Shown here one piece after another: positions 5,138 through 8,092 of a stretch of DNA of 8,092 nucleotides. The stretch spans positions 1 to 8,092 of the forward strand of contig QWOR01000134.1 in NCBI GenBank assembly GCA_003669575.1, in the 5' to 3' direction. How positions within the stretch are numbered: the first letter of the stretch is position 1; each line of letters starts with the position of its first letter. This stretch comes from Planctomycetota bacterium. Lineage in GTDB: Bacteria > Planctomycetota > Planctomycetia > Planctomycetales > Planctomycetaceae. The position numbers and the translations under genes were made by a program. Under the pieces are notes generated by a model that made no database searches, had not been told where the DNA came from, and saw nothing but the letters and a program-made list of their open reading frames with translations.

Positions 5138-5848
5138 ATGCACTTCCCCGAACAACCTCTTGATCTGCTCGTTGTCGCTCCTCATCCGGATGATGCCGAG
5201 ATCAGCGTCGGCGGCACGATCCTGGTCAGTCGCCTGAAGGGCATGCGGGTCGGTGTTCTGGAGCTGACGAGCGGCGAGCCAACTCCTTTCGGTACAGCCG
5301 AGATACGGGTCCGCGAAACCGCAGCGGCGACCAAGGTGCTCGACTTGACTTGGCGAGGCAATCTCGGTCTGCCGAATCGCAAGCTCCAGCCTGACCTCGA
5401 CGCGCGATGGCGTCTGGCCGAGGTCTTCCGCCAGACCCGTCCACAGATCATCCTCGCCCCCTACCCCGAGGACGTGCACCCCGATCATGTCGCGGCCAGT
5501 CAGCTGGTCGATGACGCCCGGTTCTGGGCCAAGCTCTCGCGGAGTGATCTCCCAGGCGAGGCATTCTGGCCACCGAAGTTGTATCACTTCTGGAGCATCC
5601 ATCTCCGCATCCATCCCAAACCCTCATTTGTGATGGACATCAGCTCCGTCATCGATCGCAAGATGGAAGCTGTCCGCTGTTACAACAGCCAGCTGATCGA
5701 ACAGCGTTCGCGCGAGTACCCGACGCCGCTCGATGACATCCGCGACCGTGCCAGGTACTGGGGCTGGACTATCCACACCGCGTTCGGTGAACCGTTCGCA
5801 AGTCGCGAAGAGATTGGCGTGAGCGATTTGCGGTCACTTCTGGATTAA
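5138..5848 (+). CDS. bshB1: PIG-L (LmbE) family deacetylase, BshB1-like
   Basis: This 236-residue protein belongs to the zinc-dependent PIG-L/LmbE N-deacetylases. VVAPHPDDAEISVGGT (12-27) carries the catalytic and metal residues His16, Asp18 and Asp19; VHPDH (113-117) gives the third zinc ligand, His117. Several segments match BshB1, which deacetylates N-acetylglucosaminyl-malate in bacillithiol synthesis: LTSGEPTPFGTAEIRVRE, NLGLPNRKL and VMDISSVIDRKMEAVRCYNSQ. The length is typical of BshB1 (about 235). There is no signal peptide, so it should be cytosolic. BshA and BshC are not in the window, and the family also deacetylates other sugar conjugates, so bacillithiol is the best guess rather than proof. 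The ATG lacks a clear Shine-Dalgarno. It follows the XRE-cupin gene by 70 bases with a terminator between them, and converges on the oxidase gene with 10 bases between the stops. Confidence 0.85.
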   Translation: MHFPEQPLDLLVVAPHPDDAEISVGGTILVSRLKGMRVGVLELTSGEPTPFGTAEIRVRETAAATKVLDLTWRGNLGLPNRKLQPDLDARWRLAEVFRQTRPQIILAPYPEDVHPDHVAASQLVDDARFWAKLSRSDLPGEAFWPPKLYHFWSIHLRIHPKPSFVMDISSVIDRKMEAVRCYNSQLIEQRSREYPTPLDDIRDRARYWGWTIHTAFGEPFASREEIGVSDLRSLLD

Positions 5849-5858
5849 GCGGTAAGCG

Positions 5859-7007
5859 TCACACCGACTTGAGAAACCGGTCGATTCGAAAGCGGTCGAT
5901 CGGGAGTTGGCTGCGTCCTGACTCCGACAGATCGGCCAGGATCTCGCCGATCACAGACGCAAATTTGAACCCGTGACCCGAGAACCCAGCCCCGAGGACC
6001 ACTCGTGGATGCTCCGGGTGGACATCGAGAATAAAGTGACGGTCCGGCGTCACCGTATACATGCACACCGCATGGTGCAGCAGCCGACCTGCAGCTGCGG
6101 GAATATACCTTTCCAGGAACTTTCGACAGTCGCTTTCATCCTCGGGGAGCGGTTCTCGCTGCGGGTGAAGAGGGTCTGCGACCGGGAGTCCGCCGTCGTG
6201 CCGGGCGAGCTTATGCCCGCGAGAATCAGTCATCGGAAACCCGTAGTAGAAGCCACCCGGACTCTCGACCATGTAGATCGGGAATCGGTCTCGACGCAGG
6301 CGCTCGGGCTCGGCCACCTCGAACCACAGCAGCGGTTTTCGTAACACCTCCAGCGGCAGTCCCAGCTCTGCCATCACCTGGCCAGCCCATGCTCCGGCCG
6401 TGATGATGAGCCGGTCGGCCGCATATCTCCCGTGAGTTGTCTCGACCTCGACGCCCGATCGAGTCGCCTGCCAGCGGAGAACACGTTCCTCCGCCTGTAG
6501 TACCGCCCCAGCTTCTCTCGCGGCATCGAGGTAAGCCCGCACACACTCCTCGACGTACAGATACCCGGCATGTGGCTCGAACGCTCCGTCGTAATCGCTC
6601 GGCACGCGGAACTCTGGAAACCGGTTGTGAAGGTTGGCGTTGCTAAGTGTCTCGATCGGCAGGCCATGTTCCCGCGCTGCCTGGGTCACTCCCGCTACGA
6701 CCTCTCCACCCGGCGGCGACAGACTCAGTACTCCACACTCGACAAACAGCCGCGCCCCACTCACCTGCTCGAGGTCATACCACCGGTCATACGCGCGGCG
6801 GAGCAGTGGCACGTAATCGGGGTGTTCGTAGTACGCCTGCCGGATCACACGTGTCTGGCCATGCGAGCTGCCACGATCATGTACCAGCGGAAACTGCTCG
6901 ATCCCCAGCACCCGCTGTCCGCGTCTCGCACATTCAAAGACCGTCGACGCCCCCATACCGCCGAGACCAAGCACGATGACATCATACATCGGGATGTTGA
7001 CCGCCAT
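5859..7007 (-). CDS. solA: MSOX/SolA-type FAD-dependent amine oxidase (sarcosine or N-methyltryptophan oxidase family)
   Basis: This 382-residue flavoprotein of the DAO superfamily matches monomeric sarcosine oxidase (MSOX) and N-methyl-L-tryptophan oxidase (SolA). These demethylate secondary amino acids, giving the amino acid, formaldehyde and H2O2. It opens with the FAD-binding fold VIVLGLGGMGAS and the ribose-binding acidic Glu37. SSHGQTRVIRQAY (47-59) carries Arg53 and Arg56, matching MSOX Arg49 and Arg52. Lys266 and His270 in GHKLARH match MSOX Lys265 (oxygen activation) and His269. Cys315 in VCMYTVTPDRHF is the covalent FAD attachment site, and GAGFSGHGFKF closes the core. All key residues are present, so it should be active. 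The start at MAVNIPMYD is chosen for length; Met7 is an alternative, and neither has a Shine-Dalgarno. It lies 95 bases after the cytochrome-domain gene on the same strand. The substrate cannot be fixed from sequence, so the symbol is tentative. Confidence 0.9.
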   Translation of the reverse strand: MAVNIPMYDVIVLGLGGMGASTVFECARRGQRVLGIEQFPLVHDRGSSHGQTRVIRQAYYEHPDYVPLLRRAYDRWYDLEQVSGARLFVECGVLSLSPPGGEVVAGVTQAAREHGLPIETLSNANLHNRFPEFRVPSDYDGAFEPHAGYLYVEECVRAYLDAAREAGAVLQAEERVLRWQATRSGVEVETTHGRYAADRLIITAGAWAGQVMAELGLPLEVLRKPLLWFEVAEPERLRRDRFPIYMVESPGGFYYGFPMTDSRGHKLARHDGGLPVADPLHPQREPLPEDESDCRKFLERYIPAAAGRLLHHAVCMYTVTPDRHFILDVHPEHPRVVLGAGFSGHGFKFASVIGEILADLSESGRSQLPIDRFRIDRFLKSV

Positions 7008-7102
7008 ACTGTGGCTCTGGTTCGGTTTCTGGTTTCGCGGACACTTCGAAAATGAACCGACAAGAATGTCTGTTCCGAATGTCGATTGATTGTCGGCCCG
7101 CT

Positions 7103-8092
7103 CTACTTCAGCGAACGCACAAACTCGATCAGATCAGCAATATCCTGCTGCGAAAGATCCTTTTCCAGCCCATCCGGCATGAGCGACTTGCTCGTGCTGC
7201 GCAGCTCTTCAATCTCGTCTCGCAGAACCGATTCCGATTTCCCCTCTGCCGCAAGGAGTGTAATGCTGCTCCCCGTTTCGGTGGCCAGAATCCCGGTGAG
7301 GCTGCGACCTGCAGTCGTGACGGCGACGTAGTTCAGGTACTTCCCCTCGACCGCAGCGCTCGGATCAAGGATCGCCAGCAAGAGTGACTCCGGTGACTTG
7401 GTGGTCAACGACGCGAGGTTCGGCCCGACGGCGTGTCCGGTCTCTCCCTGCTTGTGGCAGGTCGTACACTTCTTCCCGAACAACGCTTGTCCCCGGGCGA
7501 CATCTCCTGTCAGCTTGAGGACTGGCTGATTGGCCTTCAGCACCTGCTGCCGATCTGCCGAGGCAGTGACCTGCAGCACCTTCTTCAACCGCTCCCGCAG
7601 TTGTTCATCCCTTGTCGTCAGCAGTCGTTCCCGCAGAGTGGCATCGATCTCGGATGCCGAAACCGACTGGTTCTCCAGCTGATCCACCAGCGCCAGCAGC
7701 CATTCCTTACGACTGGCAACCACGGACAGGATCTGCGTCCGCAGCGACGGAGCGTGTGACTTCCATCCAGACAGCAGTGACATCGCCAGAGCCGGATCAC
7801 TACGCCCCGCAACCTGCTCCACGATCGCCTGCTGCACCACTGCGGGAGTCCGAGGGGTCAGCAGTGAAGCCAGTAAGTCTCGATCGCTTTCCATCTTGTC
7901 CGGCTCGCGGAACAAGAGCGCAGCTGCGGCGCAGCGGAGAGCTTCCGGTGCTTCGGGGTCAGCCACAATCGTTCGTGCCCGGTCCAGTGTCGTGTTCACC
8001 CGATCGCGATCGGCCGACGCAAGTTGCTGGAGGGTCACGCTTCCACCGTGGAGGCTATCGAGCCACATTGCCAGGCTCGCCAGTTGCCATGC
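7103..8092 (-). CDS. Haem-binding protein with HEAT-like region and C-terminal cytochrome c domain (Planctomycetes/Verrucomicrobia type), partial
   Basis: The frame is open to the right edge and ends at a TAG at 7105-7103, giving the last 329 residues of a larger protein. In-frame codons before the first ATG (AWQLASLA) show that 8068 is not the true start. Residues about 15-190 are helical, Ala/Leu/Arg-rich and HEAT-like. A cytochrome c domain follows (about 194-329): FGKKCTTCHKQGETGHAVGPNL with haem-attachment CxxCH at 209-213, and a C-terminal SLMPDGLEKDLS whose Met305 is the likely distal haem ligand. This fits the family defined by TIGR02603 (Pirellula/Verrucomicrobium-type haem-binding domain), usually at the end of large exported proteins with a dehydrogenase-like beta-propeller in front. 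It should therefore be periplasmic and take part in electron transfer or sugar oxidation, but the N-terminal domain and signal peptide are outside the window. The domain call is firm; the substrate is unknown. Confidence 0.92.
   Translation of the reverse strand, partial: AWQLASLAMWLDSLHGGSVTLQQLASADRDRVNTTLDRARTIVADPEAPEALRCAAAALLFREPDKMESDRDLLASLLTPRTPAVVQQAIVEQVAGRSDPALAMSLLSGWKSHAPSLRTQILSVVASRKEWLLALVDQLENQSVSASEIDATLRERLLTTRDEQLRERLKKVLQVTASADRQQVLKANQPVLKLTGDVARGQALFGKKCTTCHKQGETGHAVGPNLASLTTKSPESLLLAILDPSAAVEGKYLNYVAVTTAGRSLTGILATETGSSITLLAAEGKSESVLRDEIEELRSTSKSLMPDGLEKDLSQQDIADLIEFVRSLK

Noticed and set aside
7057..7096. Inverted repeat CCGACAA/TTGTCGG as a terminator after the cytochrome-domain gene
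   Set aside because: The stem is only 7 bp with a 26-base loop, and no run of U follows. It is too weak to call.

Overview
The window looks like chromosomal DNA from a planctomycete, probably in or near the Planctomycetales. The strongest clue is the fragment at the right edge: a HEAT-like helical region followed by a short C-terminal cytochrome c domain ending in SLMPDGL, an architecture typical of Planctomycetes and Verrucomicrobia. A membrane-anchored HEAT-repeat protein at the left edge, moderately high GC, mostly weak or absent Shine-Dalgarno sequences and fairly roomy intergenic gaps agree with this. The assignment is inference; there is no rRNA or other marker gene in the window.

Layout from left to right. 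A HEAT-repeat membrane protein (minus, cut by the left edge) lies beyond a FabZ-type hydroxyacyl-ACP dehydratase (minus). A 150-bp spacer with a 14-bp tandem repeat and a 23-bp inverted repeat separates fabZ from glgC, the ADP-glucose pyrophosphorylase of glycogen synthesis (minus). A 582-bp non-coding gap follows; it holds a good minus-strand terminator, a dyad and a decamer repeat. Next is tdh, L-threonine 3-dehydrogenase (minus), divergent from an XRE-cupin transcriptional regulator (plus), with candidate overlapping promoters between them. The regulator ends at a perfect 32-bp palindrome that should act as a terminator. A BshB1-like PIG-L deacetylase (plus) follows and converges on an MSOX/SolA-type amine oxidase (minus). 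The right edge holds the C-terminal part of the haem-binding protein (minus).

How the genes may work together: the genes mostly look individually transcribed rather than forming one operon. The clearest functional pairing is tdh with the divergent XRE-cupin regulator. Tdh and the sarcosine-oxidase-like enzyme could both feed glycine pools, and a bacillithiol-type thiol could buffer the formaldehyde and peroxide such an oxidase makes, but these links are inference. I found no CRISPR array, insertion sequence, prophage, tRNA or rRNA, and no defence-like cassette. The coding content is ordinary metabolism; the less ordinary signals are in the intergenic repeats and the possible structured RNA upstream of glgC.
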